DNA of 64,000 nt from assembly GCA_016744995.1 (NCBI GenBank), contig JADGDG010000007.1, positions 1 to 64,000 on the forward strand, written 5' to 3'. This DNA comes from Gammaproteobacteria bacterium. Its GTDB lineage: Bacteria > Pseudomonadota > Gammaproteobacteria > GRL18. Shown here piece after piece: positions 47,882-58,989 of this stretch. The position numbers were made by a program, and so were the translations under genes. Below the pieces are notes generated by a model. The model did not search any database. It was not told the DNA's origin and was given only the letters and a program-made list of their open reading frames with translations. Position 1 is the stretch's first letter, and each line of letters starts with the position of its first letter.

Positions 47882-48400
47882 CTAATATTGCTGAGCTTTT
47901 TCTGTTTCCCCAAGCTCAATATAACTTTGCTTGATCACCTTTGAATTATTTTTTTTCAATTGAAGGTTGTTTTTACCCAGATTATTGGATTTTAATGCTT
48001 GCTGTATCGCCTGCTGATAGTCTTGCTGGTAAAATTTTAGTACCGCCATATTATGCCAGAGCCAGGCGTTACCCGGCTCAATTCGCAGAGCTCTTTTTAG
48101 CAAAGCCTCAGCATTATCATATTCGTACAATTCAATAGCCTGTTTTGCCTGCTCCAGCAAATCAAGAACCGCTTGTCGACTCGGGGGAGGCGATAGTTTT
48201 TTCTTTTTAATCGGCTGTCTGTATTCCACGGCGGCAGTAGTAATCAAGCGTGGCTGCTGGATTTCATTGTCACCAATAGAGCGTTCATCAACCGGCGCTA
48301 TTGCCGGTGATGAATGAGCGTCCTGAGGTGAGCGTTCAATGCTTGAACAACCATTAATAAAACTGATAATAAGTACAATTAATAAATAAGTTTTAATCAT
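47882..48400 (-). CDS. TPR-containing lipoprotein
   Basis: 172 residues with a lipoprotein signal (LLIVLIISFINGCSS). A Pro/Gln-rich linker precedes tetratricopeptide units at about 85-160 (YEYDNAEALLKRALRIEPGN, then AWLWHNMAVLKFYQQDY). It is 24 bp downstream of mrcB on the same strand. A role around the penicillin-binding protein is suggested by that context only. Confidence 0.85.
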   Translation of the reverse strand: MIKTYLLIVLIISFINGCSSIERSPQDAHSSPAIAPVDERSIGDNEIQQPRLITTAAVEYRQPIKKKKLSPPPSRQAVLDLLEQAKQAIELYEYDNAEALLKRALRIEPGNAWLWHNMAVLKFYQQDYQQAIQQALKSNNLGKNNLQLKKNNSKVIKQSYIELGETEKAQQY

Positions 48401-48424
48401 ATTTTTCTTTGCTTAGTGTCCATT

Positions 48425-50788
48425 TTAATTAAACAAACGCTCCAGCCAATTGGTTTTATTTTTCTTAATATACTGACTGGAATCGCAGGATTTGGTATTT
48501 TCAGGCTCACTGCCTATTATAAACGGTAAAAATTCGGCGTTGCGGCAGCGGCCCGTTAATTTTAACTGATTCATTGAATCAATCCAAAACCATTTAACAT
48601 TATTCGGCTGATTTTGTTCCAGAACACCCACATCCAATTGTTTCATCATTTTTCCCCAGACCTTTAAAGCACCCGAAGCACCCGTCAGACCCGCAGGTTT
48701 GTTATCATCACGTCCCAACCAGACCACAGCAACAAGGTTATTGCCAAAACCAGCAAACCAACTATCACGTAATTCATTAGTTGTCCCTGTTTTACCCGCT
48801 ATATTATATTGAGATGGAATATAGTGAGACAGCCCTTTGCCTGTTCCCATGCTGACCACTTCCTGCAAATTTGCATTCACCAGATAAACAGAGCCTTCAT
48901 TGATACGGCGTTCAACACGAACGGGATATTGCTGCAAGGATTCATTATTTTCATCCTGAACCGATAAAATAGCATGTAATGGTGAATAAAATCCCTGATC
49001 AGCCAGAGTCTGATACATTTGACTTACCTGGATAGGTGATAGTGTCAGTGAGCCTAATAAAACTGCGGGATAGGGTAATGCATCAGTTTCTACTCCCAGA
49101 CTTCTAACCGTATTCAGGACTTTATCAACCCCAATATCCATACCCAATCGAGCTGTAGACAAATTATAGGACTTCGCAAGGGACACATGCAACGGTACAA
49201 GACCATGTTCTTTTTTATCATAGTTCTCCGGCTTCCAGAGTTTTCCTTTAACGCTTTTTGCTGAGAATGAGCTGTCTTTTAACAAAGAGGACAGCGTATA
49301 ACCCTGCTCAAAGGCGGTCAGGTAGATCGCTGGTTTTATCAATGAGCCAATAGGCCGGCGGGCATTGATAGCCCGATTAAAATCACCTTCCCGGTTATTT
49401 TTACCACCGACAATAGCTAATATCTCAGCTGAATCGCGATGACTGACAACAACTGCTCCCTGCAGGTGTTTTGCCCGTTTTTTGCCAAGATTTTTTATCT
49501 GACTGGCAAGCGCTGCTTCTGCAGCCCATTGCACCTGAGGATTCAGGGTGGTAAAAATTCTCAGACCATTGTCTGTCAGGTCATTCTGGTTATAGCTTTC
49601 ATTTAATTGGTTTTTAACACTACCCAGGAAAGCAGGGAAGGGTGAGTTGTTGAGAGACCAGCGGCGACTGATCCCTAAACTGGATTTAGCTGCTTTTTCA
49701 TACTGCTTTTGTTTAATCAGTCCCTGTTCCTGCATCACTTTAAGTACAGTATTTCGCCGACTTAAAGCACGTTTTTCATGATTCCTGGGATTATAATATG
49801 ACGGACCTTTGACCAGCCCAACCAGCAAAGCAATCTGGGGCTGACTTAACTGACTAAGCGGACGCTTAAAATAGTATTCACTGGCCAGAGCAAAGCCATG
49901 GATGGCACGCCGGCCATCCTGACCAAGATACACTTCATTAATATAAGCCGTCAGAATATCATCCTTGGAATAATGATATTCCAGTAATAATGACATAATG
50001 GCTTCATTGACTTTCCTGACCAGAGTTCTCTCCCGGGTCAGGAAATAATTTTTCACCAATTGCTGAGTCAGTGTACTACCGCCCTGCACTGCTGAACCTG
50101 CTTTGATATTGGTCCACATTGCACGGGCAATGCCTTTTGGATCTATACCATAATGTTGGTAAAAATGACGATCTTCAACCGCAAGCAGTGTATTTTTGAG
50201 TTTTTGAGGTATTTCATCCTGATTCAGAAGCAGCCTGTCTTCATGTAAGCGGGGATGAATACTGCCAATAATGGCTGGATCAAGACGCACTAATGATATT
50301 TTACGCGCTTGTCCATGATCATAAATAGAGCTGATCCCTGTGCTATTAAATTGTATACGCAATCTATGCGACGACTCATCACCATCGGGGAATTTAAATT
50401 GCCGAGTCACAACTTCGATACGCTGACCATTTCGGGAAAAGCTTCCCTGGGTTGATGGCTGCCTGTCCTTACGATAAGCCGCTAATTTCAGCTCTTTTTC
50501 AAACTGTTTAACGGTTATTTTCAGACCCGGATAAATTTCCAGTGAACGTGCATATACTTTTGCAGGAATAGACCAGCGGCGACCTTCAAATTTATCTTTA
50601 ATAATATTATTAAGATAAAGTGTATAAAAACTGAGGATAATAGTGCCAATAAAAATGCCCCACAGCAGCATTTTTTTGACAAAACGGCCCAGCCGGCTTT
50701 TAAATGAATTTCCGGCATTTTTTCTATTTCTTGCGGATTTTTTTTTAGCCGCATTTTTTTTGACTGGGTTTTTTCTTTTTGCTGGCAT
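48425..50788 (-). CDS. mrcB: Penicillin-binding protein 1B
   Basis: 787 residues. A Lys-rich cytoplasmic tail and one membrane helix (about 36-58) precede a UB2H-like region, the glycosyltransferase domain (LLAVEDRHFYQHYGIDPKGI, QGGSTLTQQLVKNYFLT) and the transpeptidase. The transpeptidase has RPIGSLIKP (active Ser), KSYNLST and AGKTGTTNE. It polymerises and cross-links peptidoglycan. All catalytic motifs are intact. Confidence 0.97.
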   Translation of the reverse strand: MPAKRKNPVKKNAAKKKSARNRKNAGNSFKSRLGRFVKKMLLWGIFIGTIILSFYTLYLNNIIKDKFEGRRWSIPAKVYARSLEIYPGLKITVKQFEKELKLAAYRKDRQPSTQGSFSRNGQRIEVVTRQFKFPDGDESSHRLRIQFNSTGISSIYDHGQARKISLVRLDPAIIGSIHPRLHEDRLLLNQDEIPQKLKNTLLAVEDRHFYQHYGIDPKGIARAMWTNIKAGSAVQGGSTLTQQLVKNYFLTRERTLVRKVNEAIMSLLLEYHYSKDDILTAYINEVYLGQDGRRAIHGFALASEYYFKRPLSQLSQPQIALLVGLVKGPSYYNPRNHEKRALSRRNTVLKVMQEQGLIKQKQYEKAAKSSLGISRRWSLNNSPFPAFLGSVKNQLNESYNQNDLTDNGLRIFTTLNPQVQWAAEAALASQIKNLGKKRAKHLQGAVVVSHRDSAEILAIVGGKNNREGDFNRAINARRPIGSLIKPAIYLTAFEQGYTLSSLLKDSSFSAKSVKGKLWKPENYDKKEHGLVPLHVSLAKSYNLSTARLGMDIGVDKVLNTVRSLGVETDALPYPAVLLGSLTLSPIQVSQMYQTLADQGFYSPLHAILSVQDENNESLQQYPVRVERRINEGSVYLVNANLQEVVSMGTGKGLSHYIPSQYNIAGKTGTTNELRDSWFAGFGNNLVAVVWLGRDDNKPAGLTGASGALKVWGKMMKQLDVGVLEQNQPNNVKWFWIDSMNQLKLTGRCRNAEFLPFIIGSEPENTKSCDSSQYIKKNKTNWLERLFN

Positions 50789-50855
50789 AAATTAAAGTAA
50801 CGCTGCTTGTTAATAATAAATGTTCAATTGGCGGATGAACGCACTTTACCTTCTA

Positions 50856-52262
50856 TCACTTCCTACGCCAGCGAGTACCCTCAGGTGTGTCTTCAAGTAA
50901 GATATCTTCAGCATCAAGGAGATCTCGGATGCGATCGCACTCAGACCAGTTTTTCTCTTGTTTAGCAGCAACACGTTGTTCAATCAGCTCATTGATAGCC
51001 TCGTCTGATAGTCCGCCTTCAGAAGTACTGCCCTGTAGGAATTGCTGTGCGTTGCTTTCTAATAATCCTAATAGTTCAGCCAGTTTCTTTAATTGCATCG
51101 CCAGCAGTGATGCTGACTCAGCATCACTGCCTTTAAGACGGTTCACCTCATGACTCATATCAAATAAGACTGAAATTGCCATGGGCGTATTAAAATCATC
51201 ATCCATTGCCTGAAAAAAACGTTGTGCGTATTCACTGCCCTCATCAATGACAGTATTAGCCGGATCAATGTCATCAAATTCCAGCAGAGCCTGATACAAG
51301 GTCGTCAAAGAGGCTTTACCCTTATCCAGATTTTCATCAGAATAGTTCAATGGACTCATATAATGACTGTTTAGAATAAAATAGCGGATCACTTCCGCAG
51401 CATAAGTCTTCAGCACATCACGGATAATAAAAAAATTGCCTAGTGACTTAGACATTTTTTCATCATCAACCCGAACAAAACCATTGTGAATCCAATAATT
51501 GACAAATTTATGTCCGGTACAACCTTCAGACTGGGCAATTTCATTTTCATGATGAGGAAATTTAAGATCCAGGCCACCGCCATGAATATCAAAATGATCA
51601 CCCAAACTACTCACCGACATGGCAGAGCATTCTATATGCCAGCCGGGACGGCCTTTACCCCACTTAGAATCCCAGCTGGGCTCGCCGAGTTTGGCCATTT
51701 TCCACAACACAAAGTCCATAGGATCCCGTTTAGACTGCTCAACTTCAACACGACTGCCGGACTGTAATTCATCAAGATTTTTTTTAGCTAATTGACCATA
51801 CGTTTTAAACTGACTGACCTGGTAATAAACATCACCATTTTCCCCCTGATACGCCAGGCCCTTATCAATGAGTGTCTGAACCATTTCCAGGATCTCGTCC
51901 ATATGTTCAGTAGCGCGAGGCTCCATATCCGGACGTTTTACGCCCAGAGCATCGGCATCTTCATGCATAGCTTCAATAAAACGATTGGTCAGAGTACTAA
52001 TGTCTTCACCATTTTCAATGGCTCGGGCAATAATTTTATCATCAATATCAGTAATATTTCGTACATAGGTGACATTATCAGGACCATAAACCTTGCGCAG
52101 ATAACGGGTGATAACATCAAACACCACCAGAACCCGGGCATGACCAATATGGCAAAAATCATAGACCGTCATTCCACAAACATACATCTTCACCTTACCT
52201 GGGTGTATTGGTGTAAACAGTTCTTTCTTACCACTGAGTGTATTCTGGATATGCAGCATCAT
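50856..52262 (-). CDS. cysS: Cysteinyl-tRNA synthetase
   Basis: 468 residues, class I. The zinc ligand and HIGH motif are in [18 protein letters not shown], with a second Cys in [14 protein letters not shown] is present in [12 protein letters not shown]. It ends with RWRRK. Its start overlaps the end of glnS by four bases, giving coupled translation of two aminoacyl-tRNA synthetases. Confidence 0.98.
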   Translation of the reverse strand: MMLHIQNTLSGKKELFTPIHPGKVKMYVCGMTVYDFCHIGHARVLVVFDVITRYLRKVYGPDNVTYVRNITDIDDKIIARAIENGEDISTLTNRFIEAMHEDADALGVKRPDMEPRATEHMDEILEMVQTLIDKGLAYQGENGDVYYQVSQFKTYGQLAKKNLDELQSGSRVEVEQSKRDPMDFVLWKMAKLGEPSWDSKWGKGRPGWHIECSAMSVSSLGDHFDIHGGGLDLKFPHHENEIAQSEGCTGHKFVNYWIHNGFVRVDDEKMSKSLGNFFIIRDVLKTYAAEVIRYFILNSHYMSPLNYSDENLDKGKASLTTLYQALLEFDDIDPANTVIDEGSEYAQRFFQAMDDDFNTPMAISVLFDMSHEVNRLKGSDAESASLLAMQLKKLAELLGLLESNAQQFLQGSTSEGGLSDEAINELIEQRVAAKQEKNWSECDRIRDLLDAEDILLEDTPEGTRWRRK

Positions 52263-53956
52263 TTACTCCCTGCTTTAGCCCATGAGTCTCTAAGGCTCAC
52301 TGTACGATTAAAAACTAATTTATCATCACGTGAATCGGGATCGGCAGTAAAATAGCCTTCTCGCTCAAACTGAAATGAATCACCTGCTTGCGTGCCCTCT
52401 AATGAGATTTCTGCTCGCGCCTGAGCCATAACCAATAAAGAATCCGGGTTAAGGAAATCTAAAAAGTGACTGTCAGCATCTTCATGCTTCTTGGCCGCAC
52501 TATCCGGATTTTCTTCACTAAACAAACGATCATAGATACGTACTTCAGCCGGTACACTATATTGCTCTGAAACCCAGTGAACAACCCCTTTCACTTTACG
52601 TCCTTCCGGTTTTTTCCCTAAAGTATCAGCATCATGAGTGCAGCGCAGTTCAATGACTTCACCCTGTTCATTCTTGATCGCTGCATTGCATTTAATGACA
52701 TAAGAATTTCTTAAACGAACTTCTTTATCAATGGTCAAACGCTTATATTTAGGCGGGGGCAGTTCTTCAAAATCACTGCGATCAATAAAAATCACTCGGG
52801 TCATTTTTAAAGTACGCCGGCCCATGGATTCATCTTTGGGATGCACAGGTGCGGACAAATCTTCAACACAATCATCTGCCCAGCTTTCAATGGTGACCTT
52901 AAGTGGATTAATTACACACATTGCCCTGGGTGCAGAATGTTCTAAATCTTCACGGATACAAAATTCCAGGGTACTCATATCCACCACCCCATCCACTTTG
53001 GTCACACCAATGCGCTCACTGAAATCACGAATAGAGGCCGCCGTATAACCTCGACGTCTTAAACCAGAAATTGTCGGCATTCTGGGATCATCCCAGCCAA
53101 GTACATGTTTTTCATCAACAAGCTGTTTTAATTTACGCTTGCTGGTGATGGTATAGTTAAGGTTAAGCCTGGCAAACTCAATCTGCTGAGGATGAGAAGG
53201 TGTCTGTAACTGATCCAGAACCCAGTCATATAAAGGCCGATGATCTTCAAATTCCAGCGTACACAATGAATGAGTAATGCCTTCAATGGCATCAGAGATA
53301 CAATGGGTATAGTCATACATTGGATAAATACACCACTCATTACCCGTTTGGTGGTGTTCAATCTTGCGGATCCGATAAAGAATTGGATCACGCATATTGA
53401 TATTCGGGGAAGCCATATCGATTTTAGCCCGCAGAACTTTGGTACTCTCATCAAATTCACCCTGCTTCATACGCTCAAATAAATCCAGGTTTTGTTCAAC
53501 TGATTGCTCACGGTGAGGACTGTTTTTACCCGCCTCAGTTAAGGAACCACGGTATTCACGTGCTTCATCAGGTGATAATGAGCAGACATAGGCCTTGCCC
53601 TGTTTAATGAGCTCAACAGCATATTGATAAAGCTGAGCAAAGTAATTTGAAGCATATTTGGGTTCATCAAGCCATTCAAAACCAAGCCAGGAAACGTCTT
53701 CTTTAATAGAATCAATGTATTCCATATCTTCTTTTTCAGGATTTGTGTCATCAAAGCGCAGATTACAGCCGCCCTGGTAATCCCGGGCCAGCCCAAAGTT
53801 CAGACAAATTGATTTTGCATGACCAATATGCAGATAACCATTGGGTTCAGGTGGAAAACGAGTAATGACCTGACCATTATTTTTATTATTACGAATATCT
53901 TTATCAATAATATGACGTATAAAATTACTGGAAGGTTTTGTCTCTGTATCGCTCAT
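52259..53956 (-). CDS. glnS: Glutaminyl-tRNA synthetase
   Basis: 565 residues, class [21 protein letters not shown] carries HIGH, and the KMSKS equivalent is [11 protein letters not shown]. GlnRS rather than GluRS is indicated by [16 protein letters not shown] and the anticodon-binding beta-barrel C-terminus ([20 protein letters not shown]). It is upstream of cysS in one operon. Confidence 0.97.
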   Translation of the reverse strand: MSDTETKPSSNFIRHIIDKDIRNNKNNGQVITRFPPEPNGYLHIGHAKSICLNFGLARDYQGGCNLRFDDTNPEKEDMEYIDSIKEDVSWLGFEWLDEPKYASNYFAQLYQYAVELIKQGKAYVCSLSPDEAREYRGSLTEAGKNSPHREQSVEQNLDLFERMKQGEFDESTKVLRAKIDMASPNINMRDPILYRIRKIEHHQTGNEWCIYPMYDYTHCISDAIEGITHSLCTLEFEDHRPLYDWVLDQLQTPSHPQQIEFARLNLNYTITSKRKLKQLVDEKHVLGWDDPRMPTISGLRRRGYTAASIRDFSERIGVTKVDGVVDMSTLEFCIREDLEHSAPRAMCVINPLKVTIESWADDCVEDLSAPVHPKDESMGRRTLKMTRVIFIDRSDFEELPPPKYKRLTIDKEVRLRNSYVIKCNAAIKNEQGEVIELRCTHDADTLGKKPEGRKVKGVVHWVSEQYSVPAEVRIYDRLFSEENPDSAAKKHEDADSHFLDFLNPDSLLVMAQARAEISLEGTQAGDSFQFEREGYFTADPDSRDDKLVFNRTVSLRDSWAKAGSK

Positions 53957-54233
53957 GTTTTGTCGCTCATCTTTTTCTGTCTGGATTTAAGTAAGTCCAG
54001 GAGCTGAGAATAAAAGCTCCTAAAGTTAAATTTGTTTACAATGAAGGGCTCATAAGAATCAATATTGTAATGCAGATCACACTGAATCAGTGATTTTAAT
54101 AAATAAACACACAAAAATAAATCACTAAACCCTTTTATCGCACTATTAAAACCGTTATATTGTCAAAACCGTAGTTTCTATGCTCAGAAACCTCGAATTA
54201 ACATGCTTTCTATCAATAAATTAAGGTTCAATA

Positions 54234-54806
54234 ATGACAAGATTTAAACTTTTAGTTCTTAGTGTATTTTTACTCAGCTTTAGTCTGCTCAGCTTTGCTT
54301 CTGAAACTGTTAAAATTAAAATGGTCACCAATCAAGGTGATATTATTCTGGAACTTTATCCTGACAAAGCCCCGGATACGGTGAAAAACTTTGTCAACTA
54401 TACTGAAAATAACTTCTATAATAAAACCATTTTTCATCGAGTTATTGATGGCTTTATGATTCAGGGTGGTGGTTATACAAATGCCCAGGATCGTAAAAAA
54501 ACACTGAGTCCGATTAAAAATGAGGCTGATAATGGTCTGAAAAATGATCGTTATACCATTGCTATGGCAAGAACCCGTGATCCGCATTCAGCCACCGCAC
54601 AGTTTTTTATCAATCTAAAAAATAATGACTTTTTAAACTTTACTCGTAAATCCCTTAATGGTTGGGGTTATACCGTTTTTGGCAAAGTCATCAAAGGCCA
54701 GGAAATTGTCGATAAAATCGCCAAAGTCAAAACCATTGCCACAGCAGGGCAGCCAAATATCCCCGTTGATCCCATTTATATTGAAGATGTTGACGTTATT
54801 AAGTAA
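54234..54806 (+). CDS. ppiA: Periplasmic cyclophilin peptidyl-prolyl isomerase
   Basis: 190 residues with a signal peptide ending near residue 22 (LLSFA). Cyclophilin motifs are [17 protein letters not shown] and ARTRDPHSATAQFFINLKNN. It assists folding outside the cytoplasm. AAGG precedes the ATG. It is a paralogue of the cytoplasmic ppiB 160 bp further on; the two signal-less cores are closely similar, consistent with tandem duplication or the common A/B pair. Confidence 0.92.
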   Translation: MTRFKLLVLSVFLLSFSLLSFASETVKIKMVTNQGDIILELYPDKAPDTVKNFVNYTENNFYNKTIFHRVIDGFMIQGGGYTNAQDRKKTLSPIKNEADNGLKNDRYTIAMARTRDPHSATAQFFINLKNNDFLNFTRKSLNGWGYTVFGKVIKGQEIVDKIAKVKTIATAGQPNIPVDPIYIEDVDVIK

Positions 54807-54968
54807 TTCAGGCTCTGAATGTGGAGCTGAATAAGAGTAGACTTGATTTTTTTAGCTTTCACCCTTATTTAGCTTTTATCAAATTTAATAATAATTCAAT
54901 TAACAGACTCTGTGTTTACGTTAACTGAGTTAACCAATTTAGAGTTAAAAAAAGGCTTTTTAAATACT

Positions 54969-55460
54969 ATGATTACGATGCAAACAAACTATGGCACAAT
55001 TTCCATAGAACTTAACACTGAAAAAGCGCCTGAAACATGCGCAAACTTTGAGCAATATGTTAAGGATGGTTTTTATGACGGCACTATTTTCCACCGTGTG
55101 ATTGATGGCTTTATGATCCAGGGTGGTGGTATGGAGCCCGGCATGAGTGAGAAAGATACTCGCGCTAGTATCACGAACGAGGCGAGCAACGGCCTGACCA
55201 ATGACCGTGGTACATTAGCCATGGCACGTACGCCTGATCCTCATTCAGCTTCTTCCCAGTTTTTTATCAACCTGAAAGACAATGCATTTTTAAACTTCCG
55301 TAATGAAACACCTGATGGCTGGGGTTATTGCGTCTTTGCTAAAGTCACCGAAGGAATGGATGTGGTTGATGCTATCAAAGCAGTTAAAACCGGTAATGCC
55401 GGCGCCCACTCTGACGTCCCGGTTGAAGATGTTGTAATTGAAAAAGTGACCATCGAATAA
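54969..55460 (+). CDS. ppiB: Cytoplasmic cyclophilin peptidyl-prolyl isomerase
   Basis: About 163 residues, no signal peptide. [39 protein letters not shown] and [20 protein letters not shown] match PpiB. I chose the ATG at 54969 (the next at 54978 is possible); a GTG at 54912 would add nineteen residues not seen in the family. A terminator follows. Confidence 0.93.
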   Translation: MITMQTNYGTISIELNTEKAPETCANFEQYVKDGFYDGTIFHRVIDGFMIQGGGMEPGMSEKDTRASITNEASNGLTNDRGTLAMARTPDPHSASSQFFINLKDNAFLNFRNETPDGWGYCVFAKVTEGMDVVDAIKAVKTGNAGAHSDVPVEDVVIEKVTIE

Positions 55461-55474
55461 ATCACTTTAAACAG

Positions 55475-55516
55475 AATCAGGTGGATTTATAGCTTTATAA
55501 TACCACCTGATTTTTA
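55475..55516 (+). terminator. Terminator after ppiB
   Basis: AATCAGGTGG and CCACCTGATT form a 10-bp stem, followed by a short T run. The loop is long (18 bases) and it ends only 15 bases before the lpxH start, so read-through is likely. Confidence 0.6.
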
Positions 55517-55531
55517 TCATCATATTTGTCA

Positions 55532-56254
55532 ATGAAACAACTCTTTATTTCTGATCTCCACCTGGATCCCAAACGACCTGATATTCAGGCATGTTTTGAT
55601 CAATTTATTCATACCTGTCTAAAAAATACCCTCAAAAACAAGAACACAATTAGCTCAGTCTACATTTTAGGTGATCTATTTGAATTCTGGATAGGTGATG
55701 ATGCTTCTATCCCTCTGTATAAACAAGCTATCTCCCAATTAAAACAACTCTCTGATAGTGGTATTCCAGTCTATGTCATGCACGGCAACCGTGACTTTCT
55801 TATGGGTGCTGATTTTGAACAGGCCAGTGGCTGTCAGCTAATCCCTGATCTTTATACCTTAACAGTAGATAAGGGCAAAGATGAGCAAAAATCGATTCTG
55901 CTCTCACATGGCGATATATTTTGCAGTGATGATAGTGATTATATGAAATTTAGAAAAATGGTCAGAGAGCCTGTCTGGCAAACAGAGTTTCTATCTAAGC
56001 CCATAAGTGAGCGGCTTAATATTGCCCAAAGCATGAGAAAAGAAAGTAAACACAGAGGTGCGCAAAAGCCACCTGAAATAACTGATGTAAATCAGAGAAC
56101 AGTTGAAGAAATCATGCTGAAACACAATGTCAGAACCCTTATTCACGGTCATACTCACCGCCCTGCCATTCACGAATTTATGCTTAATAAACAAACAGCC
56201 AAACGAATCGTCTTACCCGACTGGAAACCAGATGCTGCTGTCTTTGAGTTGTAA
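55532..56254 (+). CDS. lpxH: UDP-2,3-diacylglucosamine diphosphatase
   Basis: About 240 residues. Metallophosphoesterase motifs are complete: FISDLHLDP, LGDLFEFWIGDD, MHGNRDFLMG, LLSHGD and IHGHTHRPAIHEF. It hydrolyses UDP-2,3-diacylglucosamine to lipid X in lipid A synthesis. A TTG at 55526 is an alternative start. Its intact motifs contrast with those of the altered metallophosphoesterase at 57305. Confidence 0.95.
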   Translation: MKQLFISDLHLDPKRPDIQACFDQFIHTCLKNTLKNKNTISSVYILGDLFEFWIGDDASIPLYKQAISQLKQLSDSGIPVYVMHGNRDFLMGADFEQASGCQLIPDLYTLTVDKGKDEQKSILLSHGDIFCSDDSDYMKFRKMVREPVWQTEFLSKPISERLNIAQSMRKESKHRGAQKPPEITDVNQRTVEEIMLKHNVRTLIHGHTHRPAIHEFMLNKQTAKRIVLPDWKPDAAVFEL

Positions 56255-56396
56255 TAAGATTAATCTGATCCATTAAATCGATTGGAGTATGTTGTAGAAA
56301 CAGAAACTAATAATTTTAACTGATACAATAACATAAGCAATTCTATAGGGGCTTTATCATTTACGTAATTTTAATTGACTAGAACAAAATTAATTC

Positions 56397-57155
56397 TCAT
56401 TCTTGATTTACAATTTCAAATTCATGTTTATCAACTGAGATTTTATTATTTTTAATCTCTGTCAGACGAGAAGCAAATATATTTAAGTCATCAATAATAC
56501 ATGAAAAATTAACATCTCTGTCACTAGTATCCCTTGGCAAGCATTTACTTTTAATGGCTATAATTCGTCGCCATCCCAGGCCATAAGAATGATCAAAATT
56601 AAAATTTAACCGATTTGGGTAGCGCAGGTGTTGTGTTGTAAATTCATTACCATAACCATCCAGTTCAACAGGTGCTAATTGAAAAAAAGTACTTTCTGAC
56701 TGGAGAATAATAAAGACAAACTCTCCTTTATTTCCTGACAACTCCAGGTGCCAAGGTGCCTTTAATGGCACTTGTTCAAGCTCTTCATTTTCTTCAATAT
56801 TAAAATTGGCCAGAAAAAGATCTGTTTTTGTATGATCATAGAATGTCAAAAATGACTCCTGATAATTTTCATTTCTGATCAACTGCTTCCAGGCACTTGT
56901 ATGTGAATCAGCCAAAACTAAGGAGTCATGACTCTCCAGTCTGAGTGATCGGGCAATATCATCTGCAAATTTTTTTTCCATTCGTGCAGAACCATACCAG
57001 GCATTGTATGCGGCCTTACAATTTGGACCATAGTGTAAGTTTGTGTTAAATACATGTTGTTCAAATTTGTTAAATCCAGACAATCCTATTCTTTTTGCAT
57101 ACGAACGAACAATAGTACGATCTAAAAGAACACCTCTGTTTCTACGCTTGACCAT
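56397..57155 (-). CDS. Hypothetical protein in a degraded accessory region
   Basis: About 252 residues, soluble, no recognisable motif. It begins MVKRRNRGVLLDRTIVRSYA and has a mixed alpha/beta composition with several Trp/Tyr-containing strands (APWHLELSGNKGEFVFIILQ). The ATG at 57155 has AAAGG five bases upstream; a longer TTG frame to 57185 is less likely. It is 150 bp downstream of the metallophosphoesterase on the same strand and may belong to the same unit. I cannot assign a function. Confidence 0.6.
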   Translation of the reverse strand: MVKRRNRGVLLDRTIVRSYAKRIGLSGFNKFEQHVFNTNLHYGPNCKAAYNAWYGSARMEKKFADDIARSLRLESHDSLVLADSHTSAWKQLIRNENYQESFLTFYDHTKTDLFLANFNIEENEELEQVPLKAPWHLELSGNKGEFVFIILQSESTFFQLAPVELDGYGNEFTTQHLRYPNRLNFNFDHSYGLGWRRIIAIKSKCLPRDTSDRDVNFSCIIDDLNIFASRLTEIKNNKISVDKHEFEIVNQE

Positions 57156-57304
57156 AACTGCCTTTATCGACAACAGATTTATCAACTATGGGCAAAACAA
57201 TACCATACATTCTATCTATAATTTTCATAATTCCTATTTCAGGTGCTTATTATTAATAAGGCTGCCATTCTTTTTTTTCATTAAAAGTAAATCATTTTTA
57301 GTCA

Positions 57305-58084
57305 TTAAAGAAGTTTCCATTCTTGATATTGATTACTGCTTTTTTCAAGGTCGATGAGTCTAACAGGTGTTGCCTTATCCATTTTTATGCCTGTACTGCT
57401 ACCGCCATCAAAAATTCTTGGGATCCCCCATTTTTCACCACTGAGAATATCACCATCATGTTTATGGCCAAACAATAATAAACCAATGTCAAATTCTTTG
57501 AGTACCTTCTCTAGTCCCTTTTCATCTTTTAGTGCCATAATCCAAAATATGTCTTTATAAAATGGATGATGATGTAAATAGACCACACGATGTTGACACT
57601 GCATAACCTCTGCATCTAACAAAAATTCTTTCAAATGTTTTAGTTGCTTTTTCCCCAGCAAACCATCTGGAGCAAGGCTTGATCTTGAATTTTCTAATTC
57701 ACCCGGCATAGAATCCAGGCCTATAAAAGCCGTTTGATTAATAATGTTACAGATAGGAAATTTGAAATTTGAATCGCCATAAAAAGTGGCATTAAATTTT
57801 TCTTGATAGACTTTTTTTATTTTTCTGCCACTGTCATAGTCATAATTTTCTGGAACTATTAGCAATTGGAGACCAGCCGAGGTCAACTTATCGAGAATTG
57901 TTTTTGCCGTTTCAAACTGCCCACTTTTTTTTCCTTTATCAACAATGTCACCAGTTAAAACAATAATATAATCAGATGCTGGTTTACATCGTTTTATAAG
58001 ACCATAAACTATTTTTTCTGCACGCTTTTTGCAATTATTTTTATCATAACCAATTTGGAGGTCACTTATGTGTACTATTTTCAT
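57305..58084 (-). CDS. Metallophosphoesterase with altered active-site motifs
   Basis: 259 residues of the calcineurin-like phosphoesterase fold. Motif I is ISDLQIG (D-x-Q where D-x-H is usual, residues 8-10). Motif II is LTGDIVD (45-46). Motif III is VPENYDYD where GNHD is usual (78-82). Motif IV HHHPF and motif V GHKH are normal. AGAGAG precedes the ATG. It starts 12 bp after the broken SIR2-like gene and appears to be in that operon. It may be inactive, or a subfamily with changed metal ligands. Confidence 0.82.
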   Translation of the reverse strand: MKIVHISDLQIGYDKNNCKKRAEKIVYGLIKRCKPASDYIIVLTGDIVDKGKKSGQFETAKTILDKLTSAGLQLLIVPENYDYDSGRKIKKVYQEKFNATFYGDSNFKFPICNIINQTAFIGLDSMPGELENSRSSLAPDGLLGKKQLKHLKEFLLDAEVMQCQHRVVYLHHHPFYKDIFWIMALKDEKGLEKVLKEFDIGLLLFGHKHDGDILSGEKWGIPRIFDGGSSTGIKMDKATPVRLIDLEKSSNQYQEWKLL

Positions 58085-58096
58085 TTTAACTCTCTT

Positions 58097-58932
58097 TTAA
58101 TTTATGATTAAATAGATAAAAACACAGCGGTTAACCAGCTTTTCTTCTATGTGCTCATCATTAAAACCAAAACCAATACATAAATACGATGTTGCAGCAT
58201 CAATCACATCATCTGCTTCATGAACAATCGTTTTGTAAGGGTCTTTGTGGATATTACGGTATTTTTCTATGCCTGGAGTCACTATTAATAGGGTGAGTCC
58301 ACTAGGAATGCTGTAGGTGTTTCTCAGTGCGCAAATCACACCTTGTGCATTGCTAAACCAGTCTAAAGAGCCATGTACCTTCTATATATTGACCTGCGCT
58401 CAGATTTTAAATCCTCTTTTGTGGTAAAAGTGCCTCGGTAGCCATGAGAAAATCCTGTGAAATGATGAATTTGTTCCTGTTCACAGGCATATTCCGCCAA
58501 TCGGTCATAATTGGGTGTGATAATGTTAAGCTGGCTGAGAGTACTCCGAAAGAAATGCTTTAAAAGCCTGCCTAAGGGAAAGAGGTCTGAATTTATCAGT
58601 GAACAATTAAAAATAGCAATATCTTCTGTCGTCAATAATGACCAGGTTGAGGCGCCTACTCTCTCGGTTAAAACAAAGGAGAGACTAACCTTGTGAAGTG
58701 CTGTTTCAAGATCAACATCTGCCTTCAAAAGACAACAAAATTTATCCCATAAAGCCTGATATTCATCTGATAGATCAGCTCCTTTAACCGTAGACATAAG
58801 GTGTTTAGATAAGAGCCACATACTTGACATCCCCAATGCCGCCGAAGCACCGCTGCCTAAGATAATAACAGGGGGATCTTTATAGTGATCCTGAATTTGT
58901 TTTGAAACTTGATCTAATTCTTTTTCTGACAT
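58097..58932 (-). pseudogene. SIR2-like protein gene, frameshifted
   Basis: Two frames together give about 278 residues of a SIR2-like fold. The first frame (to 58363) has the nucleotide-binding start VIILGSGASAALGMSSMWLL and NIITPNYDRLAEYACEQ. The second resumes with KVHGSLDWFSNAQGVICALR and ends FGFNDEHIEEKLVNRC. The break is at TATAGAAGG (58379-58387): removing two bases restores SIYKVHGS, the conserved K-x-H-G-S with the catalytic His. SIR2-like domains of this type deplete NAD in several anti-phage systems. The C-terminus is also short. Confidence 0.85.
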
Positions 58933-58989
58933 TAACGCACTTCAGTATGAGTAAATTGAATAGTGAATTCTATGCAAAAAAATAGGGGG

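Noticed and set aside
54234..55460. Recent tandem duplication of cyclophilin genes as a novelty
   Set aside because: A periplasmic/cytoplasmic PpiA/PpiB pair is common in gammaproteobacteria, and the two differ enough to be old.
58097..58932. Two separate genes instead of one SIR2-like gene
   Set aside because: The downstream piece lacks a good start and continues the same fold; one two-base change joins them through a conserved motif.
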